Counted from the first letter of the stretch, positions 1-9,789 are shown. The stretch is DNA of 32,069 nt from an uncultured Leucothrix sp. (GCA_937923375.1 CALAJG010000041.1:1-32069), one strand, 5' to 3'. The notes: generated by a model from the sequence alone, not told the origin. A program made the numbers and translations.

Positions 1-1298
1 CCATAGGTAATGATCTGTGACACCTTGTCACGGCCGTAGGTCTCGGCGACATAGTCGATGACTATTTCCCGCTTGTCCATGCAGAAATCGATATCAAAGT
101 CAGGCATGGAAACACGTTCAGGGTTTAGGAAACGCTCAAACAGCAGGTCATATTTTAGCGGGTCAATGTCAGTGATTTTTAGGGCAAACGCAACTAACGA
201 ACCTGCACCAGAACCACGCCCAGGGCCTACCGGCACATCGTTATCTTTTCCCCATTGAATGAAGTCGGCGACGATTAGGAAGTAACCTGGAAAACCCATG
301 CCATTGATAACGTCTAGCTCGATTTGAAGTCGTTCATCGTAAGGTTTACGGATTTCAGCAAATGCTGCTGAATCTACGTCAAACATTGTTTTAAACCGTT
401 CTTCCATGCCTTCCACCGACAGCTGGGCAAAATACTCAGCTTCAGTCATGCCATCGGGTATTGGGAACTGCGGCAGGTAGTTTTTGCCTAGGGTTAACTC
501 AACCGTGCAGCGCTTGGCAATTTCAACGGTATTTTCAATGGCCGAAGGAATATCAGCAAACAGCGCCTTCATTTCATCCGCGGTTTTTAGATACTGCTGG
601 GGGCTGTATTTTTTCTCGCGACGGTTGTCTGCCAGAGTAAAGCCATCATGGATACACACTCTAGCCTCGTGTGAAGCAAAATCGTCTTCTGTAAGAAAGC
701 GCACGTCATTAGTCGCTACCACCGGAATGTCGTGCTTAACCGCAAGTTCAACCGCCGATTGCAAATAGCGCTCTTCTCCCGAGCGTCCAGTGCGCTGCAA
801 TTCAAGATAGTAACGATCTGGAAAAATGGCTTTCCAGTCTGCCAAGCGACGATCCGCTTCATCAGCATTATCAGCCAACAGGGAATAACCTACATCCCCA
901 TCTCGACCACCTGATAATGCAATGATGCCGGCATTATATTGTTTTACCCAGTCACGTTGGACTCTCGGCACGCCCAAGATCTGACCTTCTTGATAGGCGC
1001 GAGAAATCAACTTCGATATATTGAGATACCCTTCGTGGCTCTGGCACAGCAGTATCATGTGGTACAGCAGACCTTCATCGCCTTCATCTTGCAACAGGAC
1101 ATCGACACCGAAGATCGGCTTGAGCCCCTGCGCCATGGCCGCACGGTAAAACTTGACCATCGCAAACAGGTTGTTTTGGTCGGTCATTGCAACGGCAGGC
1201 ATTCCACCGGCTTCAACCTGCGGCATCATTTTTTTGATGCGCAGTGTGCTATCAACCAGCGAAAATTCGGTGTGAAGTCTGAGGTGAACAAAACTCAT
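1..1298 (-). CDS. dnaE: DNA polymerase III alpha subunit, N-terminal part (cut by window edge)
   Basis: This is the catalytic subunit of the replicative DNA polymerase. I translated the minus strand from the ATG at 1298-1296 and it stays open to the left edge, giving 432 complete codons of a protein normally near 1160 residues. The start ([14 protein letters not shown]) is the PHP domain beginning. A run reading [19 protein letters not shown] is the conserved polymerase-domain glycine loop. PDFDIDF at about residues 399-405 carries two of the catalytic aspartates, at nearly the same positions as Asp401 and Asp403 in E. coli. The start codon lies 2 bases past the rnhB stop, so the gene is the last in this window's long minus-strand cluster, as in E. 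coli (rnhB-dnaE). The missing part (rest of palm, fingers, tau- and beta-binding regions) lies outside. Identification is very secure. Confidence 0.97.
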   Translation of the reverse strand, partial: MSFVHLRLHTEFSLVDSTLRIKKMMPQVEAGGMPAVAMTDQNNLFAMVKFYRAAMAQGLKPIFGVDVLLQDEGDEGLLYHMILLCQSHEGYLNISKLISRAYQEGQILGVPRVQRDWVKQYNAGIIALSGGRDGDVGYSLLADNADEADRRLADWKAIFPDRYYLELQRTGRSGEERYLQSAVELAVKHDIPVVATNDVRFLTEDDFASHEARVCIHDGFTLADNRREKKYSPQQYLKTADEMKALFADIPSAIENTVEIAKRCTVELTLGKNYLPQFPIPDGMTEAEYFAQLSVEGMEERFKTMFDVDSAAFAEIRKPYDERLQIELDVINGMGFPGYFLIVADFIQWGKDNDVPVGPGRGSGAGSLVAFALKITDIDPLKYDLLFERFLNPERVSMPDFDIDFCMDKREIVIDYVAETYGRDKVSQIITY

Positions 1299-1300
1299 AG

Positions 1301-1870
1301 CTAATTGCCTATTAATCGCTTGACGGGTTTAAAGCTTAATCGATGAATCGGTGACACACCTAATTCGATTAGTGCTTGTTGATGCTGTTTCGTGGGATAG
1401 CCTTTATGCTTGGCAAAGCCATAGCCGGGGTAGTGTTGTTCCATTTCTTGCATTTCCTGATCTCTAGCGACTTTGGCAATAATAGACGCTGCGCTGATTT
1501 GCTGGATCTTCAAATCGCCTTTGATGATCGCTTCAGACGGGCACGATAAATCCGGGCAGCGATTGCCGTCAACCTGCACAAAGGTTGGCGGAACGGACAG
1601 TGATTCAACCGCGCGTTTCATGGCTAACATACTCGCCCATAGAATATTAATTTCATCAATTTCTTCAACTTCAGCCCGACCTAATGACCAACTCAGCGAT
1701 CTCTCTTGAATCTCAATCGCCAGTTTTTCGCGCTGTTTTTCAGTAAGCTTTTTAGAATCAGTCAAGCCCGCAATTGGGTAGCGAGGATCTAAAATCACCG
1801 CCGCAGCGACCACGGCTCCCGCTAATGGCCCACGCCCTACTTCATCCACACCCGCGATCAAATCTGACAT
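1301..1870 (-). CDS. rnhB: Ribonuclease HII
   Basis: RNase HII cleaves the RNA strand of RNA-DNA hybrids and nicks at single misincorporated ribonucleotides. The protein is 189 aa, a typical length. [12 protein letters not shown] near the N-terminus carries catalytic Asp9 and Glu10. VQVDGN gives Asp101 and IKGDLKI gives Asp119, completing the acidic active site by comparison with E. coli Asp16, Glu17, Asp108 and Asp126. It follows lpxB after 8 bases and its stop lies 2 bases before the dnaE ATG, so the three are probably co-transcribed. This lpxB-rnhB-dnaE order is conserved in gammaproteobacteria. Confidence 0.97.
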   Translation of the reverse strand: MSDLIAGVDEVGRGPLAGAVVAAAVILDPRYPIAGLTDSKKLTEKQREKLAIEIQERSLSWSLGRAEVEEIDEINILWASMLAMKRAVESLSVPPTFVQVDGNRCPDLSCPSEAIIKGDLKIQQISAASIIAKVARDQEMQEMEQHYPGYGFAKHKGYPTKQHQQALIELGVSPIHRLSFKPVKRLIGN

Positions 1871-1878
1871 TCCGTTCC

Positions 1879-3027
1879 CTACGCTCTATTGGCTAGCAAT
1901 TTTTGGATGGCATCTGCCGCTTTTACACTAGCATTTTGCCTGAGGGTTTGGTGTATATTTTTGAATCGTTGCAACCGATGAGACTTTTTAGCTTCAGATT
2001 CGCCAAACTGCTTCTCAACCGCATCAATCACGGCTCCGGCCGTAAGTTCTTGTTGAATCAATTCAGGCACTAAATTTTCATTCGCCAGATTATTTGGTAA
2101 CGTGTAGTAAGCAGACTTAATCATCCCCAATCGTTGAATTAGCCAACCTGTTAATGCGGCTACCCGGTACGCCGCCACCATAGGACGCCCGACTAACATG
2201 CCTTCTAAAACCGCCGTGCCTGAAGCCATTAAAATCTGATTTGATGCGGCCATCACTTCGCGTGACTGCCCGTCGATATATTGAATGGTAACCTCTGGAG
2301 CATGCTCTTCATGCAATGCTTTGAAACGTTCAGCAACTTTTTCCGTCGCTAGCGGAGTAACAAAGACCCAATCAGGATGGTTTTCATGCAACGTCACTAA
2401 GGCTTTTAAAAAGTCTGGTCCAATGCGTTGAATCTCACCTAAACGACTGCCTGGCAATACGCCTAAAATAAATGGGTCTGCCGGCAAAGATAGCTGTTTA
2501 CGTGCACTAACAGAATCACTTTCTAATGGTACTTCATCAGCCAGCGGGTGACCTACAAACTCTGCAGGCACTTTGTGCTCACGATAAAATGCTACTTCGA
2601 ATGGAAACAAAGCAAGCATCAAATCCAAATTTCCAACAAACTTTTTAACCCGACTTTGACGCCATGCCCATATTGATGGACTTACGTAATGCACAGCGGG
2701 AATACTATTGGCATGTAAGCGTTTTTCTAGCCAGATATTAAAATCCGGCGCATCGATGCCGACGAACAAGTCCGGTGGAGCTTCGAGCCATCGATCTAGT
2801 AAGGACTTGCGGATGCCCCAGAGTTCACGAAATCTTCCGAGCACCTCAGAAAAGCCCATCACCGAAAGACGTTCCATTTCAAACAGCGTTTCAAGGCCTT
2901 GGCTTTTCATTTCTATACCACCGATTCCTTCAAACCTTGCATCTGGGTAGTACAGTTTCAACGAGTCGATCAATCGTGCACCGAGGATATCACCTGACAC
3001 TTCACCGGCAACAATCGCAATCTTCAT
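1879..3027 (-). CDS. lpxB: Lipid-A-disaccharide synthase
   Basis: LpxB is a peripheral inner-membrane GT-B glycosyltransferase (family GT19). It joins UDP-2,3-diacylglucosamine to lipid X to form the beta-1,6 lipid A disaccharide. The protein is 382 aa, matching E. coli. It opens with [19 protein letters not shown], the family N-terminal signature, and contains [28 protein letters not shown] and [12 protein letters not shown], all family motifs for the two Rossmann-like lobes and the UDP site. The ATG at 3027 is the only in-frame ATG before the conserved signature, but its ribosome binding site is weak. It is separated from lpxA by 97 bases, the widest gap within the lpxD-fabZ-lpxA-lpxB run, in which I see no gene. 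Confidence 0.97.
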   Translation of the reverse strand: MKIAIVAGEVSGDILGARLIDSLKLYYPDARFEGIGGIEMKSQGLETLFEMERLSVMGFSEVLGRFRELWGIRKSLLDRWLEAPPDLFVGIDAPDFNIWLEKRLHANSIPAVHYVSPSIWAWRQSRVKKFVGNLDLMLALFPFEVAFYREHKVPAEFVGHPLADEVPLESDSVSARKQLSLPADPFILGVLPGSRLGEIQRIGPDFLKALVTLHENHPDWVFVTPLATEKVAERFKALHEEHAPEVTIQYIDGQSREVMAASNQILMASGTAVLEGMLVGRPMVAAYRVAALTGWLIQRLGMIKSAYYTLPNNLANENLVPELIQQELTAGAVIDAVEKQFGESEAKKSHRLQRFKNIHQTLRQNASVKAADAIQKLLANRA

Positions 3028-3124
3028 AACGTCACTGCTGACAAAGACATAGCATCGGCAAAAGCGTTTGATGGAATAAAAACGGTATTAATAACCAACT
3101 CCTTTTTGGCACCACACTGCCTTA

Positions 3125-3895
3125 TCAGCGAATAATGCCGCGTTCGCTGCGACGGCAAAACGTATACATCGCCATGATTTCGGGGTACTCAGCATAAGCT
3201 TCCTCCATTTTTAACAATGCCTGCTGAAATGGTAAATCCTGACGGTATAGCATGCGGTAACTTTGTTTAATTCGGGCAATACTCTCGGCGGCAAAACCAT
3301 TACGCTTTAAACCTTCTTTATTGATCCCTCTCGGCAATGCGGGTGAGCCATACGCCGTGACATAAGGGGGTAAATCTTTAGTCAATGCGGTGCCCATACC
3401 TGTAAAAGCATATTCACCGATATAACAAAATTGATGTACCAGCGTAAAGCCACCTAAAATAGCATGATCTTTAATGTGAACGTGCCCTGCTAGTGTTGCA
3501 TTATTGGCAAATATAGTATGGTTTCCTACCACGCAGTCGTGGGAAATATGTACATAAGCCATGATCCAGTTGTCATCGCCAATTACTGTTTTCCCGATGT
3601 CCTGACTGGTTCCCCGGTTTAAGGTGCAACTCTCACGAATCACATTGCGATTACCAATAATTAGCTCAGTTGGCTCGCCCGCGTATTTCTTATCTTGCGG
3701 TGCCGCACCCACTGACGCAAACTGATAAATCTCATTATCTTCACCGATGCGTGTCGGCCCTTCTATGACCACATGTGGACCGATTTTAGACCCTTTACCG
3801 ATACTTACATCAGGCCCTACAATTGAATAAGCCCCAATGCTAACCCCATCATCTATCTGCGCTTTTGGATCAATAATCGCGCTTGGATGAATCAA
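3125..3895 (-). CDS. lpxA: UDP-N-acetylglucosamine O-acyltransferase (TTG start)
   Basis: LpxA performs the first step of lipid A synthesis, adding a 3-hydroxyacyl chain from ACP to UDP-GlcNAc. The protein is a left-handed beta-helix trimer of hexapeptide repeats, seen here as many I-G-x-x repeats. HISHDCVVGN holds the catalytic His (about residue 119; His125 in E. coli). I chose the TTG at 3895 because it gives (M)IHPSAIIDPKA, which aligns with the usual N-terminus, yields 256 aa, and has AAAGGA 9 bases upstream. An in-frame ATG at 3922 would add nine residues (MCCSKGRRR) inside fabZ and looks unlikely. The TTG overlaps the fabZ TGA (shared TTGA), suggesting coupled translation. A Met at about 167 occupies the acyl-chain ruler position where E. 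coli has Gly173. Confidence 0.95.
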   Translation of the reverse strand: MIHPSAIIDPKAQIDDGVSIGAYSIVGPDVSIGKGSKIGPHVVIEGPTRIGEDNEIYQFASVGAAPQDKKYAGEPTELIIGNRNVIRESCTLNRGTSQDIGKTVIGDDNWIMAYVHISHDCVVGNHTIFANNATLAGHVHIKDHAILGGFTLVHQFCYIGEYAFTGMGTALTKDLPPYVTAYGSPALPRGINKEGLKRNGFAAESIARIKQSYRMLYRQDLPFQQALLKMEEAYAEYPEIMAMYTFCRRSERGIIR

Positions 3896-4344
3896 GCGTC
3901 TTCGTCCTTTACTGCAGCACACATTAGTTCAGCTGAGGTCACCATTTTCCCATCCACTTTAGCCTCAGTTTTAAAGATCCACATATTGCCTTTACGCTTT
4001 AGCAGCTCGGCGTAAAGTTCGACCTGATCACCTGGAACAACCTGTTTTCTGAATTTAACCTTATTTACACCCACCAGAATATATAGGGTATTTTCTTGTG
4101 GCTCAGTACCCATGGTAAGGAAACCTAGCAACCCAGTTGCCTGGGCCATTGCTTCGATTAACAAAACACCAGGCATTATTGGTTGATCGGGAAAGTGGCC
4201 ATTGAAGTGTGGTTCGTTAACGGTTACGTTTTTTACGGCCTTAAGAAATTTCCCTTCTTCGTAATCTAAAACCCGATCCACTAGTAAAAACGGATAGCGA
4301 TGCGCGAGAAATTTCTTGATCTCAACGACGTCCATTACTCTCAT
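3892..4344 (-). CDS. fabZ: 3-hydroxyacyl-ACP dehydratase FabZ
   Basis: FabZ dehydrates 3-hydroxyacyl-ACP in type II fatty acid synthesis and competes with LpxA/LpxD for hydroxyacyl-ACP, so its place between lpxD and lpxA is functionally sensible. The 150 aa single hot-dog domain contains FNGHFPDQPIMPGVLLIEAMAQ, in which His50 and Glu64 are the catalytic pair. The start at 4344 has AGGG 8 bases upstream; an alternative ATG at 4335 gives MDVVEIKKFL, nearer to the common family start. Its stop overlaps the TTG of lpxA by 4 bases, and lpxD ends 31 bases downstream of... the opposite side, with lpxD lying upstream in transcription. Confidence 0.95.
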   Translation of the reverse strand: MRVMDVVEIKKFLAHRYPFLLVDRVLDYEEGKFLKAVKNVTVNEPHFNGHFPDQPIMPGVLLIEAMAQATGLLGFLTMGTEPQENTLYILVGVNKVKFRKQVVPGDQVELYAELLKRKGNMWIFKTEAKVDGKMVTSAELMCAAVKDEDA

Positions 4345-4375
4345 TTATTCTGCCCTATTCTATTTTAACTTAAGG

Positions 4376-5398
4376 TTATGCTTGGGTAATTTTCTGTAGC
4401 TCGCGTACATTCCGAGCCATTTCATCCAGCTGGGTAAAGCGCACGGCGTTGCGACGCCAGCGTTTGTTATCCGTTGCAGGCACTCCAGAGGAGTAAACTC
4501 CCGCCTCTTTAATGGAACCGACTACCATCGTCATTCCGGTGATAATGACATCGTCAGCCAGCTCTATGTGACCACCGACACAGGCACCACCGCCGATTTG
4601 ACAACGCTTGCCAATTGTCGTGCTGCCGGCTACGATTGACGCGCCAGCCATCGCTGAATGATCACCAATAATAACGTTGTGACCTATCTGGATTTGGTTG
4701 TCCAGAATCACCCCGTTGCCGATAATTGTATCATTTAATGCGCCTCGATCGATGGTGGTATTCGCACCAATTTCTGTGTCTGAACCGATGGTGACCGAGC
4801 CTACCTGAGGGATCTTATGCCACACTTTATTTTCAGGCGCATAGCCAAAGCCGTCGGCACCAATAACACAGCCTGAGTGCAACCGTGATCGTTCGCCAAT
4901 TCTTACCCCGTGATACAAAGTGACATTAGCCATAAGCCGAACACCATCCGCTATTACGCAGTTCTCACCCACTACCGTACCAGCACCAATGACAACCCGA
5001 TCACCTATTATCACCCCACTCTCAATCACTACCTGCGCACCAATATCGACGTGGGTACCCATTTTTACGTCCTCAGCAATCGTTGCCGATGGATGGACTC
5101 TTGAAACACTTAACGGTTCAGGATAAAGAAACTGCATGGTTTTTGCATAAGCAAAATAAGGGTTGGCGTGACGCAGCACGGTTCCTTTAAACGCAGTTAC
5201 ATCCATTTTTGGGGATGCGATCAGCGCAGTCGCTTTGCAAGTTTCAAGCATAGAGGCATATTTAGGATTAGTAATAAATGTCAGCTCGCCGCTTGCGGCT
5301 TCACCAATCGCTGTTACCGCATTAATGACAGTTGCTCCATCGCCCTCAAGAGCAGCACCGATAGCCGCTGCAATATCGGATAAAGTTGCCTGTTTCAT
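4376..5398 (-). CDS. lpxD: UDP-3-O-(3-hydroxyacyl)glucosamine N-acyltransferase
   Basis: LpxD adds the second 3-hydroxyacyl chain, at the N2 amine, to UDP-3-O-acylglucosamine in the cytoplasm. The protein is 340 aa (E. coli 341). Residues about 1-100 form the uridine-binding domain, with FITNPKYASML near residue 41. Residues about 100-310 are hexapeptide repeats of the beta-helix. QIQIGHN places the catalytic His at about residue 240, equivalent to His239 in E. coli, and IGADGFGYAPE is a highly conserved family segment. The C-terminal helix ends VRELQKITQA. It begins 4 bases after the ompH stop and is followed by fabZ after 31 bases, the standard skp-lpxD-fabZ-lpxA-lpxB arrangement. Confidence 0.97.
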   Translation of the reverse strand: MKQATLSDIAAAIGAALEGDGATVINAVTAIGEAASGELTFITNPKYASMLETCKATALIASPKMDVTAFKGTVLRHANPYFAYAKTMQFLYPEPLSVSRVHPSATIAEDVKMGTHVDIGAQVVIESGVIIGDRVVIGAGTVVGENCVIADGVRLMANVTLYHGVRIGERSRLHSGCVIGADGFGYAPENKVWHKIPQVGSVTIGSDTEIGANTTIDRGALNDTIIGNGVILDNQIQIGHNVIIGDHSAMAGASIVAGSTTIGKRCQIGGGACVGGHIELADDVIITGMTMVVGSIKEAGVYSSGVPATDNKRWRRNAVRFTQLDEMARNVRELQKITQA

Positions 5399-5402
5399 AC
5401 AG

Positions 5403-5963
5403 TTACTCCGCTTTTTTATTGTTATTTGAGCTAGCTGACTGTTGTTTTTGTAACTTTTTTTGTAAGTGCTCCATTACATGGGGCGTCAGATCAACACGCT
5501 GGCTAGCTGAAACGTATTCCTGAATCACGATGTCGATATTTCTTTCGATACGAACTTCTTCAATAGCTAGAAATACACTTTTTTGTACGCCATCAAGCGC
5601 TGAGTCACGCGCAAAGCGTAGTTCTTCACGAAAGTCTTCTAAAGTGCGGGTTCGATCGCGTTTCAGGCTGCGTATTTCACGGTCAGCCTTACGTATTTGT
5701 TCATCATTCCAAACCGACTGATTACGCTCCCTAGCCGATTCAAGTTGAGTGATTTCATCTTGCTCTTTGGCCAGTTCCAACTCTTTTGGAGCAAACTGAG
5801 TTTTAAGCGCCTCGCTAGCTAACTCGGCTTCAGGAGCATTTTTCATTAAAAATGTAACATTGACAACGGCAATAGAAATATCCGATTTATCATCAGCGGA
5901 TTTAACGGTAAAAGAAATAAGGAGCGTTGCCAGAAAGCAAGCAGCAGTCAGACCGTGTTTCAT
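5403..5963 (-). CDS. skp: Periplasmic OmpH/Skp family chaperone
   Basis: Skp (OmpH) is a periplasmic trimeric holdase that carries unfolded outer-membrane proteins to BamA. I chose the ATG at 5963 because it begins a normal signal peptide (MKHGLTAACFLATLLISF, cleavage probably after KSA) and has AGGG upstream; an ATG at 5996 would put 11 non-signal residues in front. The mature part begins ISIAVVNVTFLMKNAPEA and then has a long charged coiled-coil region (about residues 50-110) rich in E, K, R and Q, typical of the family's tentacles. Length is 186 aa, slightly longer than E. coli (161). It lies between bamA and lpxD as expected. Sequence identity in this family is low, so the call rests on architecture and position. 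Confidence 0.9.
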   Translation of the reverse strand: MKHGLTAACFLATLLISFTVKSADDKSDISIAVVNVTFLMKNAPEAELASEALKTQFAPKELELAKEQDEITQLESARERNQSVWNDEQIRKADREIRSLKRDRTRTLEDFREELRFARDSALDGVQKSVFLAIEEVRIERNIDIVIQEYVSASQRVDLTPHVMEHLQKKLQKQQSASSNNNKKAE

Positions 5964-6002
5964 TTTAGAGCAGCCCTGTATCATGTGTTTAACCATCGAT
6001 AC

Positions 6003-6031
6003 AGTTTACTCGTAGGCGCACGTCTAAACAA
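6003..6031 (-). promoter_or_regulatory. Candidate sigma-70 promoter for skp-lpxD
   Basis: On the minus strand a TTGTTT (-35, 6031-6026) and TAAACT (-10, 6008-6003) are separated by 17 bases. Transcription would start near 5996, just upstream of the preferred skp ATG at 5963. It is weak by sequence, but a promoter is expected here because a terminator sits directly upstream, after bamA. Confidence 0.35.
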
Positions 6032-6089
6032 TTACAGATTGCTGCAGATTTGCAGTCGAAGGATTTACTATTGATGATTAGCTGATTTG

Positions 6090-6116
6090 AAAAAGGGCTT
6101 CTATCCTAGAAGCCCT
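6090..6116 (-). terminator. Rho-independent terminator after bamA
   Basis: A perfect 10-bp stem (AGGGCTTCTA with TAGAAGCCCT, 3-base loop) is followed on the minus strand by a run of five T. It lies 30 bases past the bamA stop and before skp, so it should end, or partly attenuate, the rseP-bamA transcript. Confidence 0.85.
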
Positions 6117-6145
6117 CAGTTTCTTATTTAAGTTAACGTTACTGC

Positions 6146-8416
6146 TTAGAAGTTAGCACCGACTGAGAACTGTAGCTCTTGTACTTTGTCCCCGGCTTCG
6201 TCATTCAATGGCTTAGCGTAACTGAACGTCAACGGCCCAATTGGTGATACCCAAGTCAGACCAACACCTGCTGAATACCTTACCTCATCGGCATTGAAAT
6301 CATCTTCAAAGACATTACCCGCATCGACGAATACACTTCCCTTTAATCCCTTTACGTCATTTAAGAATGGAACAGGAAAACGCAGCTCGGCCGTAGCGTT
6401 AAGCGACAAATTTCCACCCTTAGCATCGCTTGTTGAATCTAATGGACCTAGTGAATTGTGCTCGAAACCACGGACCGTGCGAATGCCTCCGGAGTAGAAG
6501 TTTTCAAAGAATGGCAAGTCATTGGTATCACCGAAACCATCTCCGTAAGACAAGCTGCCTTTTAAAACAGCGGTAATGTCATCACTAATCGGGCGGTAGA
6601 CAGAGCCGTTGTATTTGAGCTTATAGTACTCCAGATCGCTGCCCGGAAGACCTGCTTCTAAAATAAGGTTATGCCTAACCCCTTTAGTTGGGAAAATGGT
6701 CCGGTCACGAGTATCATGCACATAGCTTAATGTACCGATCAGTTGAGTGAAGTCATTGCCATTGTCAGTCACAAACTGATTGACATGTGCCGGACTGGAG
6801 GACGTTGTTTTAATGGTTCGCTGCTCCGCTCCCAGACTGAATCTTAATGAATCATCCTCGTCAATCGGGAAGGTATAGCTAACGCTTGCACCGTACTTAT
6901 CACTCAAAAAGTCAGATGTCGTGTCGTCAGAAGCATCAGATTTGTCATAATAAACCCTGAAGCCACGCCCAACACCATCAATTGTATGGTAGGGATTGTT
7001 GTAGCTTAAGTTGAATTTCTGCTCGGTTTCACTGTTTGAGCCCGCAATCGACAAACTCTTTCCAGTGCCCATGAAATTATTTTGCGTTAAACCCAGATTG
7101 AACAAAACCCCTGCGCTCTGTGAATAACCAACACCAGCAGTGAATTGATTAGATGATTGCTCGGTGACAATAATATCCAGATCAATCTGATCGCCTGCGC
7201 CAACCACTGGCGAGGTTTGAATTTTGACCGCTGAAACGAATGGTAAGCGCTGAATGCGACGTCTTGATTGCTCAACCGCTTGCTTTGAGTAAAAAGAGCT
7301 TTCCAGCTGACGCATTTCGCGGCGGAAAACTTCATCTTTTGTACGGTAATTACCGCGGACATTAATGCGTCGAACATAAGTTCGTTGGCCGCGTTTCATT
7401 TCAAAAGTAAGGTCAACGGTTTTGTTTATCTCATTGACTCGTGGAACTACATCAACCTTAGCAAAGGCATAACCTTGTTTGCCGAGTGCTTCTGAGAAAT
7501 TTTTCTGTGTTTCGCGAAGACGTGCCTGAGAGAAAATCTGACCCTGCTTGAGTGTCACCATGCGCTGAATTGCCGCCGACTGCGTACCTGTGACATCAAC
7601 TCGTCCAACCCGATACTGATCGCCCTCGTTAACCTGCAGATTGATGGTGACATATCGCTTATCATCCGATAACGAAACTTGTGATGATACAATTTTAAAT
7701 TTAAGGAAGCCGCGATCACGATAGAATGCTGTCACATTGTCGAGATCACCAACCAGCTTGCTCCTGGAATATTGATCCTTGGTGCTTAACAATGCCAGCC
7801 TACTTTTAGGCCCTGACTCCATGAGCTTCTTGATTACTGAATCCGGAAATGCATTGTTACCCGTCACCACAACATTGCGAATCTTTGCAACACCACCTTC
7901 CCGGACATTAATGTTGACGGCTGCTCGCCCGCCACTCATCGGCTTTACCGAGCTTGTAACTTTAGCTGAGTAATTGCCTCTGGAAACATACTGCTGCTGT
8001 AATTCTTTTTCGAACTGCGCAAGCGCTGCACGATCCAGGGGACGACCCGGAGCGATACCACCACCACGAAGTGCTCCTAGCAGCGTCTTATCATCAATCG
8101 CTTTATTACCATTGATTTTAAGTTCGCCGATCGCCATGCGTTCCTGTACTTTAACAATCAGTACATTGCCGCGCCGACTAAGGGCAACATCATCAAATAA
8201 ACCAGTTCGGTAAAGTGAGTTAACGACATCGCCTGTCATGCGATCATCAAACGTCTGACCAACACGTACGGGTACATTACTGAGCACAGTACCAGGATTG
8301 ATTCGGGTTAAACCACTAACCTGAATGTCTTGCAGCACAAAACTCTCTGCCCAAACTCCTTGGCTAATTGCAAATAAGCAACTGGCAAATGAAAGTTGTA
8401 ATGTTTGTTTTTTCAT
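6146..8416 (-). CDS. bamA: Outer membrane protein assembly factor BamA
   Basis: BamA is the central beta-barrel of the BAM complex that inserts outer-membrane proteins. The 756 aa protein starts with a Sec signal peptide (cleavage near VWA-ES, residue 23). Five POTRA repeats follow, to about residue 420; FVLQDIQVSGLTRI opens POTRA1 and YVRRINVRGN opens POTRA5. The C-terminal 16-strand barrel follows. GGIRTVRGFEHNSLGP carries the conserved VRGF loop-6 motif at about 648-651. The protein ends in GANF, with the terminal aromatic residue typical of outer-membrane barrels. The gene starts 2 bases after the rseP stop and is closed by its own terminator, so it probably shares a transcript with rseP and the genes upstream. 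Confidence 0.97.
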   Translation of the reverse strand: MKKQTLQLSFASCLFAISQGVWAESFVLQDIQVSGLTRINPGTVLSNVPVRVGQTFDDRMTGDVVNSLYRTGLFDDVALSRRGNVLIVKVQERMAIGELKINGNKAIDDKTLLGALRGGGIAPGRPLDRAALAQFEKELQQQYVSRGNYSAKVTSSVKPMSGGRAAVNINVREGGVAKIRNVVVTGNNAFPDSVIKKLMESGPKSRLALLSTKDQYSRSKLVGDLDNVTAFYRDRGFLKFKIVSSQVSLSDDKRYVTINLQVNEGDQYRVGRVDVTGTQSAAIQRMVTLKQGQIFSQARLRETQKNFSEALGKQGYAFAKVDVVPRVNEINKTVDLTFEMKRGQRTYVRRINVRGNYRTKDEVFRREMRQLESSFYSKQAVEQSRRRIQRLPFVSAVKIQTSPVVGAGDQIDLDIIVTEQSSNQFTAGVGYSQSAGVLFNLGLTQNNFMGTGKSLSIAGSNSETEQKFNLSYNNPYHTIDGVGRGFRVYYDKSDASDDTTSDFLSDKYGASVSYTFPIDEDDSLRFSLGAEQRTIKTTSSSPAHVNQFVTDNGNDFTQLIGTLSYVHDTRDRTIFPTKGVRHNLILEAGLPGSDLEYYKLKYNGSVYRPISDDITAVLKGSLSYGDGFGDTNDLPFFENFYSGGIRTVRGFEHNSLGPLDSTSDAKGGNLSLNATAELRFPVPFLNDVKGLKGSVFVDAGNVFEDDFNADEVRYSAGVGLTWVSPIGPLTFSYAKPLNDEAGDKVQELQFSVGANF

Positions 8417-8418
8417 AA

Positions 8419-9789
8419 TTAACTCACTAATCGTGTTATGTCATTATATATTGCCAGCACCATAAGTACGCCCACCATGGCCATACCTACCCGCATTCCG
8501 GCTGCTTCAAATCTCTCAGAAACCGGACTCCCTTTTACTATTTCGATCAGATAATACATGAGGTGCCCACCGTCTAACATTGGGATAGGCAGCAAGTTTA
8601 ATACGCCGAGGCTCAAGCTAACGATGGCCAAAAAACTCATGAAAACTGAAAAACCTATAACGGCACTTTTACCTGCATAATTTGCAATCGTGATTGGGCC
8701 ACTAATATTTTTTATAGAAGCTTGCCCGGTTATCAATCTCCCCATAACGCGAAGTGTCATGAGAGATAAATTCCACGTTTCAACTGCGCCCATTTTCAGA
8801 GCTTCGCCCAATGATGCATTACGGGTGAAAAACAGTTTTTCCTTACCTGCCTCTGTATATTTGTAAGCTAGGCCAACGCCAATCAAACCAACCGTTTTGC
8901 CCTCACGCACAGATGGTTTTGGGGTTACCACAAGATCAAACTGTTCAGTTCCTCTCAATACTCCCAGAGTTACGGCGTTTCCTGCATTTTGACTAATGAA
9001 ATCTGAGAAACTGCGGGCAGAGGTAAGTGACTCGCCGTTGATCGACTGAATGTGATCATCAATTTTTAATCCAGCCGCTAGTGCTGCCGAATCGGGCAAA
9101 ACCTCAGTAATAACCGGAATATTATCTGGCATTTCCATATTAAGGCCAATCTTGCCAAAATAGTCGCCCTCATCTTTAAGTAAGGCCACATTGCTCAGAT
9201 CTAGCACTCTCGAAGTGTTGCCGCCGTTGGCTGCCTCCACCTCAATATTTACTTTACGATCCGACAGGTACGAGTTCAACAAAGTTAGGCGTAGTTGGTT
9301 GACACTGGCAACTTCTGTATCGTTGACTTTAACAACGCGATCTCCCGCTTCAAAGCCACTGATAGCTGCTGGAGTATTAGGATTTGGCGCATCTAAGTAG
9401 GGGCGGACGGCATCGATCCCGACCATGTAGACAGTCGCATAGGCTGCGATAGCAAAAATGAAGTTGAACACCGGCCCGGCCAAAACGACCAGAAACCGCT
9501 TCCAAACAGGCTGTACGTTAAAAGCTCTATGACGTTCGGCAGGATCTACATCCCCTTCGCGCTCGTCGAGCATTTTGACATAGCCGCCCAATGGAATCAG
9601 AGACAGAGCGTATTCAACTTTGTCTTCGTCTTTCCCATTAAATGTCCAGATTCGTTTACCAAAACCAATCGAAAACCGCTGCACTTTGATGCCAAGCTTC
9701 CGAGCCACCCAGAAATGCCCAAATTCGTGAACAGCGACCAGCAGTCCGATTGTGACTAGAAAGGCGACAATAGTAATAAAGATATTCAT
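8419..9789 (-). CDS. rseP: Site-2 intramembrane zinc protease RseP
   Basis: RseP cleaves the anti-sigma factor RseA inside the inner membrane in the sigma-E envelope stress cascade and also clears signal peptide remnants. The protein is 456 aa. HEFGH at residues 21-25, in the first membrane helix, supplies two zinc ligands and the catalytic Glu22. [11 protein letters not shown] places the third ligand Asp at about 406 in a later helix. Two PDZ domains lie between (about residues 125-310), seen as [15 protein letters not shown] and [15 protein letters not shown]. The ATG overlaps the dxr stop by 4 bases (ATGA) and bamA follows after 2 bases. The pairing with bamA links envelope stress sensing to outer-membrane protein assembly. 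Confidence 0.97.
   Translation of the reverse strand: MNIFITIVAFLVTIGLLVAVHEFGHFWVARKLGIKVQRFSIGFGKRIWTFNGKDEDKVEYALSLIPLGGYVKMLDEREGDVDPAERHRAFNVQPVWKRFLVVLAGPVFNFIFAIAAYATVYMVGIDAVRPYLDAPNPNTPAAISGFEAGDRVVKVNDTEVASVNQLRLTLLNSYLSDRKVNIEVEAANGGNTSRVLDLSNVALLKDEGDYFGKIGLNMEMPDNIPVITEVLPDSAALAAGLKIDDHIQSINGESLTSARSFSDFISQNAGNAVTLGVLRGTEQFDLVVTPKPSVREGKTVGLIGVGLAYKYTEAGKEKLFFTRNASLGEALKMGAVETWNLSLMTLRVMGRLITGQASIKNISGPITIANYAGKSAVIGFSVFMSFLAIVSLSLGVLNLLPIPMLDGGHLMYYLIEIVKGSPVSERFEAAGMRVGMAMVGVLMVLAIYNDITRLVS

Noticed and set aside
939-1304. Plus-strand frame of 121 codons
   Set aside because: Antisense shadow of dnaE, whose PHP and polymerase residues are clearly in the minus frame.
7087-7377. 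Minus-strand frame of 96 codons
   Set aside because: It lies in another frame within bamA POTRA5/barrel coding sequence, with no independent support.
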